Assembly: GCA_035652075.1 (NCBI GenBank)
Contig: DASREL010000107.1
Coordinates: 1 to 64,000, forward strand
From: Gp6-AA45 sp035652075
Lineage (GTDB): Bacteria; Acidobacteriota; Vicinamibacteria; Vicinamibacterales; CAVVIG01
Reading direction: 5' to 3'
DNA length: 64,000 nucleotides
The translations under genes were made by a program, and so were the position numbers. This document shows positions 25,050-33,895 of the stretch, in pieces. The notes under the pieces were generated by a model. The model was not told the DNA's origin and searched no databases. It worked only from the letters and a program-made list of their open reading frames with translations. The stretch's first letter is position 1. Each line of letters starts with the position of its first letter.

Positions 25050-25761
25050 CGGCACCGACGTCTCGAAGACGCCGGCGCGCATCGCGGGGATGTTCGATGC
25101 GATCGCCGGCCGCTACGACTTCCTCAATCATTTTCTGAGCGGAGGGATCGATCGCCGCTGGCGCGCCCGCGCGATCCGGTCGCTCGCGTTGACCGGGCGC
25201 GAAACGGTTCTCGACGTCTGCACCGGCACTGGCGACCTGGCGATCGAGGCGATGCAGGCGGCGCCGTCGGCCGCCCGGGTCGTCGGCGTCGATTTCGCCG
25301 GCGCCATGCTCGCGATTGGTCACGACAAATTGCGGCGTGCTGGCGCCGTGGAGCGCATCACGTTACTGCGCGGCGATGCGATGCGCATCCCGTTGGCCGA
25401 TCGATCGGTCGACGGCGTCACCGTCGGTTTTGGCATTCGCAACGTGGCCGATGTGCCGGCGGCGTGCCGCGAGATGTTGCGCGTGTTGAAACCGGGTGGA
25501 CGGATCGCGATTCTCGAATTTGCCGTGCCGACGACGCCGGTGTTCCGCGACGTGTTCGGGTGGTACATGCATACCGTGTTGCCACGACTCGGACGTGCGA
25601 TTTCGCGACACCAGGGCGCATACAAATACTTGCAAGCGTCGATCGACGCGTGGCTCACTCCTGCTGAGTTCGTGACAATTCTTCGACAATCTGGATTTGT
25701 CGAGATTCATGCAGTCCCACTGACCCTTGGCGCCGTCTTTCTTTATGAGGCTCGACGGTAA
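25039..25761 (+). CDS. menG: demethylmenaquinone methyltransferase MenG/UbiE
   Basis: A 240-residue class I SAM methyltransferase for the last step of menaquinone synthesis. UbiE-family signatures are present: FDAIAGRYDFLNHFLSGGID, the SAM motif LDVCTGTGDLA, the second signature FGIRNVADVPAACREMLRVLKPGG and the C-terminal block YKYLQASIDAW. It overlaps the UbiA gene by 11 bases and ends the menaquinone operon. Confidence 0.94.
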   Translation: MHDDGTDVSKTPARIAGMFDAIAGRYDFLNHFLSGGIDRRWRARAIRSLALTGRETVLDVCTGTGDLAIEAMQAAPSAARVVGVDFAGAMLAIGHDKLRRAGAVERITLLRGDAMRIPLADRSVDGVTVGFGIRNVADVPAACREMLRVLKPGGRIAILEFAVPTTPVFRDVFGWYMHTVLPRLGRAISRHQGAYKYLQASIDAWLTPAEFVTILRQSGFVEIHAVPLTLGAVFLYEARR

Positions 25762-25791
25762 TCCGACTGCTATACTGCTTGTAACTCCTTC

Positions 25792-26766
25792 ATGTATTTC
25801 GATTTCGAGGATTATCACCCCGACATAGCCGTCGTCGGGCGCGCACTGACGCGGCTGGAAGTCGTCCTGCTGACGATCATCTTCCATCTGCTGGTGGTGA
25901 TTGCGATTCTCCTCGCGCCGCGCTACTTTCCGGAACTGTTCGTACCCGCTGAGAGGCCGACACAACTCGCGCTCGCGCCGCAGCAGGATCACACGCAGTT
26001 CGTGTTCGTGGCGCCGCGTATCGAACGACCAGTACCGAAGCCGCCGCCGAATGCGGAGCCGTCGGACCTGAACCGCGAAGCGCGGACGCCATTCAAAGCG
26101 CCGACTCCGCAGAATCCGCTGCCATTCAATCGCGGCAATTCACCGGAGCGCGTGGATGCGCCTGCGGAGCGGCCGCAGGTCGCGAGGGGACAGGGACCGC
26201 AGCCGGAACCGCAGCAGATGGCGCGCAACAGTCAACCGAATCAGCCGCAAATCGACAGTTCGGTGCCGCGCATGTCGGAGTCGAGCAGCTCGCTGCAGTT
26301 GCCGTCGAATCGATCGACGCAGCCGTCGAACACCAACGGCCGATCGGCGACGCCAGGCGGAAATCTCGGCGATGCGCTGCGCAACCTGCAGCGATACGTG
26401 CAGAACGAGCAGTTCGAGAATCCTGGCGGCGGCGGTCAGTTCGGTCCTGAGATCCAGTTCGATACGAAGGGCGTCGAGTTCGGACCGTGGATTCGACGCT
26501 TCATCGCGCAGGTCAAGCGCAACTGGTTCATCCCGTACGCCGCGATGTCGCAGCGGGGCCACGTGGTGATCTCGTTCAACATTCACAAAGACGGCTCGAT
26601 CACCGATCTGAACGTGGTCGGTCCGTCAGGGATCGATGCGTTCAACAGCGCCGCGTTCGGTGCGTTGTCCGGCTCGAACCCGACGCAGCCGCTGCCGCCG
26701 GAATATCCGGCCGACAAAGCCTTCTTCACGGTCACCTTCTACTACAACGAACAACCACCACGGTGA
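25792..26766 (+). CDS. TonB-family energy-transducing protein
   Basis: A 324-residue protein with a short cytoplasmic N-terminus, one membrane anchor (about 20-45, LTIIFHLLVVIAILLA), a long Pro/Gln/Asn/Arg-rich periplasmic stretch (about 60-190) and a C-terminal TonB domain (about 230-324: FIAQVKRNWFIPYAAM, GHVVISFNIHKDGSITDL). It could energise outer-membrane transport or act as a spanning envelope protein. A -10-like TATACT (25771-25776) lies in the 30-base gap upstream without a good -35 box. It overlaps the next small ORF by GTGA. Confidence 0.82.
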   Translation: MYFDFEDYHPDIAVVGRALTRLEVVLLTIIFHLLVVIAILLAPRYFPELFVPAERPTQLALAPQQDHTQFVFVAPRIERPVPKPPPNAEPSDLNREARTPFKAPTPQNPLPFNRGNSPERVDAPAERPQVARGQGPQPEPQQMARNSQPNQPQIDSSVPRMSESSSSLQLPSNRSTQPSNTNGRSATPGGNLGDALRNLQRYVQNEQFENPGGGGQFGPEIQFDTKGVEFGPWIRRFIAQVKRNWFIPYAAMSQRGHVVISFNIHKDGSITDLNVVGPSGIDAFNSAAFGALSGSNPTQPLPPEYPADKAFFTVTFYYNEQPPR

Positions 26767-26840
26767 CGCGCAGCCAGCGGCTCGGGTTGCTGATCCTCGC
26801 GATCGCGTTCGTCCTGTACGTGCTGATCCGTGTCCACTAA
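26763..26840 (+). CDS. 25-residue single-span membrane peptide
   Basis: A tiny ORF beginning with GTG on the TGA of the tonB-like gene and overlapping the start of miaA by 11 bases. After a basic start (TRSQR) it is almost wholly hydrophobic (LGLLILAIAFVLYVLI) and ends RVH. Its coupling to both neighbours and clear one-helix pattern favour a real peptide, but no family is recognised. Confidence 0.5.
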   Translation: MTRSQRLGLLILAIAFVLYVLIRVH

Positions 26841-27762
26841 GCGGCTGGTCGCCGTCCTCGGTCCGACGGCGACGGGGAAGAGCGCGCTGGGCATCGCGCT
26901 CGCGCAGAAGTACGACGGCGAGATCATCAACTGCGATTCGACGGCCGTGTATCGCGGGTTCGATATCGGCACCGACAAGGTCCTGCCGCAGGATCGCCAC
27001 GGCATTCCGCATCACCTGATCGACATCGTCGATCCGACCGAGGACTACACCGCGGCGCAGTTTGCGCGCGACGCGGCGGCGGTGATTCGCGAACTGCACG
27101 CGCGTGGCACGCTGCCGATCCTCGTTGGCGGCACCGGGTTCTATTTTCGTGCGCTGACGCGCGGGCTGTTTCCCGGTCCCGGCCGCAACGCCGAACTGCG
27201 CGAGCGCCTCGAAGGGATTGCGGCGCGGCGCGGCGTCGAGTTTCTGCATCGCATGCTCGCGCGCGTCGATCGCGAGTCCGCGGTCCGCATCCAGTCGCGC
27301 GATCTGAAGCGCATCGTTCGCGCGCTCGAAGTGTTCTTCCTCACCGGCGCGCCGCTGACCTCGCACTTCGCACTGACCGCGTCACCGATTCCGGATGTCG
27401 ATGTGATCGCGATCGGCCTGACGATGCCGGCGGCCGTCATTTCCGAGCGGGTGACGCGTCGCGTCGACGTGCAGTTCGAGCGCGGGTTGCTCGACGAGAT
27501 ACGGACACTGCTCGCGCGTGGGATTCCGGAGAGCGCACGTCCGTTTGGTGGCCTGGTGTATCGGCAGGCGCTCGAGCACCTGCACGGTGTGCGGGACGCT
27601 GCGGCCACGCGCGCGCTCATCGCGCAGGAGAACCGCCGGTATGCTCGGCGGCAGTTGATCTGGTTTCGCAAAGAGCCTAACCTAACGTGGTTCGACGGTC
27701 CCGGCGATTCGCCGTCCACCATCGCGGCCGTCACGCGCTTCATCGATGAACGCACAAGCTAA
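26830..27762 (+). CDS. miaA: tRNA dimethylallyltransferase MiaA
   Basis: A 310-residue enzyme that isopentenylates A37 of tRNAs reading UNN codons. It shows the P-loop GPTATGKSALGIALA, CDSTAVYRGFDIGTDK, HHLIDIVDPTEDYTAAQFARDA and the GGTGFYFRAL block. It starts with GTG at 26830. hfq follows with a 17-base overlap, the familiar miaA-hfq order. Confidence 0.95.
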   Translation: MSTKRLVAVLGPTATGKSALGIALAQKYDGEIINCDSTAVYRGFDIGTDKVLPQDRHGIPHHLIDIVDPTEDYTAAQFARDAAAVIRELHARGTLPILVGGTGFYFRALTRGLFPGPGRNAELRERLEGIAARRGVEFLHRMLARVDRESAVRIQSRDLKRIVRALEVFFLTGAPLTSHFALTASPIPDVDVIAIGLTMPAAVISERVTRRVDVQFERGLLDEIRTLLARGIPESARPFGGLVYRQALEHLHGVRDAAATRALIAQENRRYARRQLIWFRKEPNLTWFDGPGDSPSTIAAVTRFIDERTS

Positions 27763-27976
27763 CATCCAGGACGTTTTCCTCAACTACGTGCGGCGCGAGA
27801 AGCTGACCGTCACCGTCCGGATGATGGACGGTCACGAGCTCGAGGGGCGCATCAAGAACTTCGATCGCTTCGCGGTCGTGCTCGAAACGCAGGGCACCGA
27901 TCAGATGATCTTCAAGCACGCCATCGCCGGCATCAAAACACCGAAGCCGGTCGCCAACTACTTTTCCCACTCCTAG
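27746..27976 (+). CDS. hfq: RNA chaperone Hfq
   Basis: A 76-residue Sm-like protein that pairs small RNAs with mRNAs. The N-terminal NIQDVFLNYVRREKLTVTV and Sm1 region are typical. The Sm2 motif reads DQMIFKHAIAGI, a small change from the common YKHAIS form. Its stop shares a base with the GTG of deoB (TAGTG). Confidence 0.95.
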   Translation: MNAQANIQDVFLNYVRREKLTVTVRMMDGHELEGRIKNFDRFAVVLETQGTDQMIFKHAIAGIKTPKPVANYFSHS

Positions 27977-29154
27977 TGTTCACGCGCGCCATCGTCATCG
28001 TCATGGACAGCGTCGGCATCGGCGAGTTGCCGGATGCGGCGGACTACGGAGATCAGGGCAGCAACACGGTCGCCAACATCGACCGTCGCGTCCCGCTGAG
28101 GGTCCCAACCCTCCGCGCGCTGGGGTTAGACCAAATCGTCAGACTGAACAGTCTGACTAAGAAGTCTGACCAAATAGTCAGACTTCCCGCGTTCGGGAAG
28201 ATGGCGGAGGCGTCGGCAGGGAAAGATTCGGTCACTGGACATTGGGAGATGATGGGAATTGTCCTGGACAAGGCATTTCCGACATTCCCTGACGGGTTTT
28301 CGAACGACGTGTTGGAAGAATTTGCCCGCCAGACGGGACGCGGTGTCCTCGGCAACAAGGCCGCTTCGGGGACCGCAATCATCGACGAGCTCGGTCCCGA
28401 GCACATGCGGACCGGCAAGCTGATTGTCTACACGTCGGCCGACAGCGTCTTCCAAATCGCCGCGCACGAGGACATCGTGCCCGTCCCCGAGCTGTATCGC
28501 GCCTGCGAAGTCGCCTACCGCATCGTCGGCGAAGGCCTCGGGGTGGGCCGCGTCATCGCGCGACCCTTCGTCGGCGCGCCGGGCAGCTTCAAGCGGACCG
28601 CGAATCGTCACGATTACGCGCTGCCGCCGTCGGGCGAAACGTTTCTGGACCGCGCGAAGGCCGCCGGCATCCCGGTCGTCGCGATCGGCAAGATCGAGGA
28701 TCTCTTCGCGGGACGCGGGATCACGAAGGCGATCCACACGAAGAGCGACGATGACGGGATGGACAACGTCGAGCGCCAGATGGCGGAGCTGGACCGCGGG
28801 TTCATCTTCACGAACCTGGTCGACTTCGACACGCAGTACGGCCACCGCAACGACACCGAAGGCTACGCGCGCAACCTCGAACGCTTCGACGCGCGGCTCG
28901 CCGCGATCCTGCCGCGCCTGCGCCAGGACGATCTCCTCATCGTGACCGCGGACCACGGGAACGATCCGACGACGCCGAGCACCGATCACGCGCGCGAGTA
29001 TGTGCCGCTGCTCGTCACCGGCACGCGCGTGCGCGAGAATGTCGACCTCGGTATTCGCCGCACCTTCGCCGACGTCGCGCAGACGCTGGCCGAGAACTTC
29101 GGCGTCGGCCGTCTTGCGAACGGCACCAGCTTCCTCAGTACAATCAGCGCGTGA
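27976..29154 (+). CDS. deoB: phosphopentomutase DeoB
   Basis: A 392-residue alkaline-phosphatase-superfamily mutase that interconverts ribose-1- and ribose-5-phosphate. Metal and active-site motifs are seen in IVMDSVGIGELPDAADYGD, GKDSVTGHWEMMGI, DFDTQYGHRND and TADHGNDPTTPSTDHAREYVP. Residues about 52-71, a variable loop between the core motifs, are encoded by the GTCAGACT repeats of element H. The protein itself shows the duplicated hexapeptide DQIVRL. Length is normal, so the repeat appears to replace the loop rather than extend it much. Confidence 0.94.
   Translation: MFTRAIVIVMDSVGIGELPDAADYGDQGSNTVANIDRRVPLRVPTLRALGLDQIVRLNSLTKKSDQIVRLPAFGKMAEASAGKDSVTGHWEMMGIVLDKAFPTFPDGFSNDVLEEFARQTGRGVLGNKAASGTAIIDELGPEHMRTGKLIVYTSADSVFQIAAHEDIVPVPELYRACEVAYRIVGEGLGVGRVIARPFVGAPGSFKRTANRHDYALPPSGETFLDRAKAAGIPVVAIGKIEDLFAGRGITKAIHTKSDDDGMDNVERQMAELDRGFIFTNLVDFDTQYGHRNDTEGYARNLERFDARLAAILPRLRQDDLLIVTADHGNDPTTPSTDHAREYVPLLVTGTRVRENVDLGIRRTFADVAQTLAENFGVGRLANGTSFLSTISA
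28129..28187. repeat. GTCAGACT direct and inverted array inside deoB (element H)
   Basis: Two near-identical 17-mers, GACCAAATCGTCAGACT (28129-28145) and GACCAAATAGTCAGACT (28168-28184), flank two inverted AGTCTGAC copies. The whole is in frame within deoB. It belongs to the same class of short-unit arrays seen between genes. Confidence 0.85.
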
Positions 29155-30188
29155 CGCTCCGCGAACAACTCGAGCAGCGCGAGCGCGAGATCCTTGCGCC
29201 GCAGGCCGCGAAGAGCGCCAACTCCAAAGGCCGCCTGCGCGAGGAGCGCGAAGACGACGTTCGCCCGGCGTTTCAGCGGGACCGGGATCGCATCATCCAC
29301 TGCAAAGCGTTTCGGCGGCTGAAACACAAGACCCAGGTGTTCTTCGCGCCGACCGGTGACCATTACCGCACGCGCCTGACGCACACGCTCGAGGTCTCGC
29401 AGATCGCGCGCACGATCGCGAAGGTGCTGCGCCTGCACGAGGAACTGACCGAGGCGATCGCGCTCGGCCACGATCTGGGCCACACGCCGTTCGGCCACGC
29501 GGGCGAGCGCGTCATCGACGGGCTGATGCCCGGCGGGTTCAATCACTACGAGCAGAGCCTGCGGATCGTCGACAAGCTGGAGAACGACGGTCAGGGCTTG
29601 AACCTGACGTGGGAAGTGCGCGACGGGATCGCGAAACACTCGAAGGGGAAGTCGGGCGCGCCCGTCGGCATGCCGCCCCATCTGCGATCGAGCACGATCG
29701 AAGGCCAGATCATGCGCGTCGCGGATCTGATCGGCTACGTCAATCACGACATCGACGACGCGACGCGGGCCGGCCTGCTGAATCCGGACGATCTCCCGCG
29801 CGAGCACATCACGGTGCTCGGCCACACGGCGTCCGCGCGCATCGGCACGCTCGTCACCGACGTCGTCACCGAAACGCTCAAAGGCGGGCTGACCGAAATC
29901 CGCATGAGCGACACGGTGCTCGCGGCGGTGCTCGGGCTGCGCAGTTTTCTGTTCGAAGCGGTCTACGAAAACACGATCGCGACGGCGGAGTTCAAGAAGG
30001 CCACCGGCATCCTGTCCGGGCTGTGGGAAAAGGTCCGCGAGCGCCCCACCGAGTTCCTCGACGAGCGCACGATCGACGCCGAGGGGCTCGACTGCGCGAC
30101 CCGGGATTTCATTGCCGGGATGACCGACCGCTACGCGGTCCGGCTCTACGAGCAGCTGTTCATTCCGAAGCCCTGGGCGATTGATTAA
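29151..30188 (+). CDS. dgt: deoxyguanosinetriphosphate triphosphohydrolase-like protein
   Basis: A 345-residue HD-domain dNTPase. The metal-binding residues lie in TRLTHTLEVSQIARTIAK and GHDLGHTPFGHAGE; the C-terminal segment (DLIGYVNHDIDDATRAG) is typical of the short dGTPase-like proteins rather than E. coli Dgt (505 aa). It starts with GTG on the deoB stop (GTGA). Confidence 0.92.
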   Translation: MTLREQLEQREREILAPQAAKSANSKGRLREEREDDVRPAFQRDRDRIIHCKAFRRLKHKTQVFFAPTGDHYRTRLTHTLEVSQIARTIAKVLRLHEELTEAIALGHDLGHTPFGHAGERVIDGLMPGGFNHYEQSLRIVDKLENDGQGLNLTWEVRDGIAKHSKGKSGAPVGMPPHLRSSTIEGQIMRVADLIGYVNHDIDDATRAGLLNPDDLPREHITVLGHTASARIGTLVTDVVTETLKGGLTEIRMSDTVLAAVLGLRSFLFEAVYENTIATAEFKKATGILSGLWEKVRERPTEFLDERTIDAEGLDCATRDFIAGMTDRYAVRLYEQLFIPKPWAID

Positions 30189-30206
30189 GGTATACTCAAT
30201 GGTTTG

Positions 30207-30725
30207 ATGCTATTGGACTTAAGCCGGATACGGACGGCCCACGAGCGGTATGACAAGTCGTACCCCGTGGATGCCTTCGCGCGCGACACCGAGGCCTTTC
30301 GCGTCGTCGAACCGGTGACCCTGGGTTTCGACATTTTCAAGGACAAGGACCAGTTCCACCTCGTTGGCGACGTCAAGACGACGCTCGAACTGCCGTGCAG
30401 CCGGTGTCTCGAGGCGTTCCAATGGCCGGTGGACGCGCATTTCGATCTGCGGTACCAGCCGAAGTCGGCACACACCGGCGAAGGCGAAAATGAAATCGAA
30501 GAAGACGATCTGACGACGGCGTTTTACGAGAACGAGGAGATCGACCTCGGACAGCTGATGAGCGAGCAGTTCTACCTCTCGCTGCCGATGAAGCCGCTCT
30601 GCACGGAACAGTGCCGCGGCCTGTGCCCGGAGTGCGGCACGAACTTGAACCGCGACACGTGCGACTGCAAACGCACCTGGGACGATCCACGTCTCGCGGC
30701 GCTGCGTGAATTGAAGAGGAATTAA
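30207..30725 (+). CDS. yceD: DUF177 (YceD) protein
   Basis: A 172-residue YceD/DUF177 protein found next to rpmF in most bacteria and thought to act in 23S rRNA or ribosome accumulation. It has the conserved LPCSRCLEAF CxxC and the C-terminal cysteine cluster LCTEQCRGLCPECGTNLN. The ATG at 30207 is preferred over the TTG at 30204. A -10-like TATACT (30191-30196) lies just upstream, so a promoter here with an extremely short leader is possible. Confidence 0.9.
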   Translation: MLLDLSRIRTAHERYDKSYPVDAFARDTEAFRVVEPVTLGFDIFKDKDQFHLVGDVKTTLELPCSRCLEAFQWPVDAHFDLRYQPKSAHTGEGENEIEEDDLTTAFYENEEIDLGQLMSEQFYLSLPMKPLCTEQCRGLCPECGTNLNRDTCDCKRTWDDPRLAALRELKRN

Positions 30726-30727
30726 CG

Positions 30728-30910
30728 ATGCCGAATCCAAAACGACGACACTCGAAGACGCGGACGGCCAAGCGCCGCACGCACGACGCGCTGAAGCCGG
30801 TCGGCCTCAGCGAATGTCCACATTGCCACGAGCCGAAACCGCCGCACCGCGTCTGCTCGAACTGCGGCTATTACCGCGGCCGTCAGGCGCGCGCGGTCGA
30901 CGAGGAATAG
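30728..30910 (+). CDS. rpmF: 50S ribosomal protein L32
   Basis: A 60-residue ribosomal protein. The basic N-terminus (MPNPKRRHSKTRTAKRR) and the zinc-ribbon cysteine pairs CPHCHE and CSNCGYY are diagnostic. It follows yceD by two bases and precedes plsX, the standard yceD-rpmF-plsX-fab order. Confidence 0.96.
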   Translation: MPNPKRRHSKTRTAKRRTHDALKPVGLSECPHCHEPKPPHRVCSNCGYYRGRQARAVDEE

Positions 30911-30918
30911 ATCGCTAG

Positions 30919-31929
30919 ATGATCTGGATCGCCGTTGACGCGATGGGCGGCGACTACGCGCCGCAGAACATCGTCGACGGCGCGCTCGCCGCGGCGCGAC
31001 ACTTCGATCTCGGTGTCACGCTCGTGGGACCTCCGGCCGCGATCGAGCCCGAGCTCGCGCGGCACCTCGACGTCGATCCCCAGCGCATTCGACTCGTCGA
31101 CGCAGCCGACGTCGTCGCGATGGACGACTCGCCGGTGGCAGCGCTGCGTCGGAAACCGCAGGCGACGATCAAGGTCGCCGCGTCGCTCGTGCAGAGCGGC
31201 GAGGCGGCGGCGCTCGTCAGCGCGGGACACACCGGCGCGACGGTGATGGCGGCGCACGCCGCGTTCGGGATGCTGCCGGGAGTCGATCGGCCGGCGCTGG
31301 CGGCGACGATTCCGACGCGCGGCGGCTCGGCGATCCTGCTCGACGTCGGCGCGAGCGTCGAATGCCGCCCGCATCACTTGCTGCAGTTCGCGGTGATGGG
31401 CAACGTCTACGCGAAAGTGATTTTCGGCACCGAGCATCCTCGCGTCGGGCTGCTGTCGATCGGCGAGGAAGCGACGAAGGGCAACGAGCTGACGCGCGAA
31501 GCGCACCGGTTGCTGAAAGGTGCACCGCTGACGTTCATCGGCAACGTCGAAGCGCGCGATGTTTACAGCGGGACGGCCGACGTCATCATCGCCGACGGCT
31601 TCACCGGCAACATCGCGCTGAAGATCAGCGAAGGGCTCGTCGAGACGATGGAGACGCTGCTTGGCGAAGAGTTGTCGAGCACGGTGACGACGATGGTCGG
31701 TTCGATGTTGACGCGGCGGGCGATGCGGCGCTTCAAACGGCGCGTCGATTACTCGGAATACGGCGGCGCACCGCTCCTCGGTGTCGCCGGCGTGACGATC
31801 GTCGGCCATGGACGGTCGAGCGCGAAAGCCGTCCGCAACGCGATCGCGATGGCGTATCGCTTTGCCTCCCAAAACTTCATTCAGCGCGTCGAGCAGACGA
31901 TCGCCGCGGCCGCCATCCATCAATCGTGA
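30919..31929 (+). CDS. plsX: phosphate acyltransferase PlsX
   Basis: A 336-residue enzyme making acyl-phosphate from acyl-ACP for phospholipid synthesis. Typical blocks are IAVDAMGGDYAPQNIVDGAL, ALVSAGHTGATVMAA, NVEARDVYSGTADVIIADGF and YSEYGGAPLLGV. The stop overlaps the fabD GTG (GTGA). Confidence 0.95.
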   Translation: MIWIAVDAMGGDYAPQNIVDGALAAARHFDLGVTLVGPPAAIEPELARHLDVDPQRIRLVDAADVVAMDDSPVAALRRKPQATIKVAASLVQSGEAAALVSAGHTGATVMAAHAAFGMLPGVDRPALAATIPTRGGSAILLDVGASVECRPHHLLQFAVMGNVYAKVIFGTEHPRVGLLSIGEEATKGNELTREAHRLLKGAPLTFIGNVEARDVYSGTADVIIADGFTGNIALKISEGLVETMETLLGEELSSTVTTMVGSMLTRRAMRRFKRRVDYSEYGGAPLLGVAGVTIVGHGRSSAKAVRNAIAMAYRFASQNFIQRVEQTIAAAAIHQS

Positions 31930-32864
31930 TCGCATTCATTTTTCCGGGACAAGGCGCGCAGAAGGTCGGCATGGGCAAAGCGCTCGCCGATGCGTTCCCG
32001 ATCTGCATGCAGACGTTCGACGAAGCGGACGCGGCGCTCGGCGAGTCGCTCAGCGGGACGATCTTCAACGGGCCAGAGGATCGGCTGACGCTGACCGAAA
32101 ACACGCAGCCGGCGATCCTCGCCGTCAGCACGGCGGCGTGCCGGCTGCTCGCGTCGAAAGGCATCACGCCCGCTTTCGTCGCCGGCCATAGCCTCGGCGA
32201 GTACTCGGCGAACGTCGCCGCCGGCACGTTCGCGTTCGCCGACGCGTTGAAATTGGTGCGCAACCGCGGACGCTATATGCAGGAAGCGGTGCCGGTGGGC
32301 ACGGGGGCGATGGCCGCCATTCTCGGCCTGGACGCCGACACGGTCGCCCAGGCGTGTGCGGACGCGGCGGACGGCGAGGTCGTCAGCGCGGCGAACTTGA
32401 ACGGCGGCGGGCAGATCGCGATCGCGGGTGCGACCGAGGCCGTGAAGCGTGCCGGCGAACGCGCGAAAGCGCTTGGCGCCAAGCGCGTGATTCCGCTGCA
32501 AGTCAGCGCCCCGTTCCACTGCGCGCTGATGAAGCCGGCGCAGGATCGTCTCGAACCGGAATTGCGCGCGCTGCGCGTGGCGGACCCGCGCGTGCCGATC
32601 GTGGCCAACGTGGACGCCGAGCCGAAGCGCGGTGCCCGTGCGGCGATTGACGCGCTGGTTCGTCAGGTATCGGCGCCGGTGCGCTGGGAAGACGTCGTGC
32701 AACGTCTTGCGAAAGAAGGCGTCACAACGTATGTTGAGGTAGGTCCTGGTGCAGTGTTGAGCGGTCTGGTCCGCAAGATCCACCGCGATGCGACCGTGGT
32801 CAACTTCGGCAGCCCGGACGATCTCGAGGCGGTTGAGAGGACGCTTGGCGGGTCGCTCGGCTAA
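31926..32864 (+). CDS. fabD: malonyl-CoA:ACP transacylase FabD
   Basis: A 312-residue acyltransferase that loads malonyl groups on ACP. FPGQGAQKVGMG, the active-site GHSLGEYSA with its Ser, and the catalytic His region APFHCALM are present. It begins with GTG at 31926. Its TAA stop lies inside a short shared repeat (32854-32875). Confidence 0.95.
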   Translation: MIAFIFPGQGAQKVGMGKALADAFPICMQTFDEADAALGESLSGTIFNGPEDRLTLTENTQPAILAVSTAACRLLASKGITPAFVAGHSLGEYSANVAAGTFAFADALKLVRNRGRYMQEAVPVGTGAMAAILGLDADTVAQACADAADGEVVSAANLNGGGQIAIAGATEAVKRAGERAKALGAKRVIPLQVSAPFHCALMKPAQDRLEPELRALRVADPRVPIVANVDAEPKRGARAAIDALVRQVSAPVRWEDVVQRLAKEGVTTYVEVGPGAVLSGLVRKIHRDATVVNFGSPDDLEAVERTLGGSLG

Positions 32865-32875
32865 AGCCCTCGCGC
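32854..32875. repeat. CGCTCGGCTRAAGCC element, copy 1
   Basis: A 22-base sequence at the end of fabD that matches 53400-53421 at about 20 of 22 positions. Its core GGCTAAAGCC is palindromic and provides the fabD stop codon. Confidence 0.7.
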
Positions 32876-32890
32876 GACATCATTGCGACA

Positions 32891-33631
32891 ATGTTTAGAC
32901 TCGACGGCAAAGTGGCGCTCGTGACCGGTGCGTCGCGCGGGATCGGTCGCGCGATGGCGATGCGTCTTGCCGAACAGGGCGCGACGGTCGTGGCCGCCGC
33001 CCGCGGCGACAACGCGAAGGCCTGCGTCGACGAGATCGCGGCTGCGGGCCACAAAGCGGCGATGTTGACGCTCGACGTCACCGATACCGCCGCCCTCGAG
33101 AAGGTGCCGGGCGCGATCGTGAGCGCGCACGGGCGGCTCGACATCCTGATCAGCAATGCGGGGATTACGCGCGATCAGCTCCTGATGCGGATGAAGCGCG
33201 ACGACTGGGACGCGGTGCTCGCGACGAACCTGACCGCCACCTTCGTGCTGGCGCAGGCCGCGATGCGGCCGATGTTGAAGCAGCGCGGCGGGCGGATCAT
33301 CGCGGTCAGCTCGGTCGTGGGCCAGATGGGGAATGCGGGGCAGACGAACTACGCCGCGTCGAAAGCCGGACTGATTGGCTTCGCAAAGGCGCTGGCGCGC
33401 GAAGTCGCCTCGCGCTCGATTACCGTGAACGTGATCGCCCCGGGAATGATCGAAACCGACATGACGCGTGCGATTGGCGCCGATGCGCACGCGGAACTCG
33501 AGCGGCAGATTCCGCTCGGGCGCCTCGGAACGGTGGACGATATCGCCACCGCGGCGTGCTATCTTGCGTCGGATGAGGCGTCGTATATTACTGGACACGT
33601 GCTCGCCGTCAACGGCGGCATGTATATGTAG
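32891..33631 (+). CDS. fabG: 3-oxoacyl-ACP reductase FabG
   Basis: A 246-residue short-chain dehydrogenase of the fatty-acid elongation cycle. Cofactor motif TGASRGIGRAMA, catalytic Ser in AVSSVVGQMGNAG, and YAASKAGLIGF with Tyr and Lys are complete, as is the FabG C-terminus ITGHVLAVNGGMYM. The acpP gene follows after a 9-base gap with a GGAGG site. Confidence 0.95.
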   Translation: MFRLDGKVALVTGASRGIGRAMAMRLAEQGATVVAAARGDNAKACVDEIAAAGHKAAMLTLDVTDTAALEKVPGAIVSAHGRLDILISNAGITRDQLLMRMKRDDWDAVLATNLTATFVLAQAAMRPMLKQRGGRIIAVSSVVGQMGNAGQTNYAASKAGLIGFAKALAREVASRSITVNVIAPGMIETDMTRAIGADAHAELERQIPLGRLGTVDDIATAACYLASDEASYITGHVLAVNGGMYM

Positions 33632-33640
33632 GAGGCATCT

Positions 33641-33883
33641 GTGGCCGTAGCCGACAAAGTGAAGAGCATCATCGTGGAGCAGCTGGGAGTCGACGAAGAA
33701 GAAGTGACGCCGGATGCGTCGTTTGTCGACGACCTCGGCGCCGACTCACTCGACACCGTCGAGCTGGTCATGGCCTTCGAAGAGGAATTCGGCATCGAAA
33801 TTCCCGACGAGGACGCCGAGAAGATTACGCGCGTGAAAGAAGCGGTCGAGTACATCGAGTCGCACGCCAAAGGAAAAAAGTAG
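33641..33883 (+). CDS. acpP: acyl carrier protein
   Basis: An 80-residue acidic carrier protein. The phosphopantetheine attachment site is the Ser of GADSLDTVELVM. A GTG start follows a strong GGAGG ribosome binding site (33630-33634), fitting its high expression. Confidence 0.96.
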   Translation: MAVADKVKSIIVEQLGVDEEEVTPDASFVDDLGADSLDTVELVMAFEEEFGIEIPDEDAEKITRVKEAVEYIESHAKGKK

Positions 33884-33895
33884 GGCGGACCCTCC

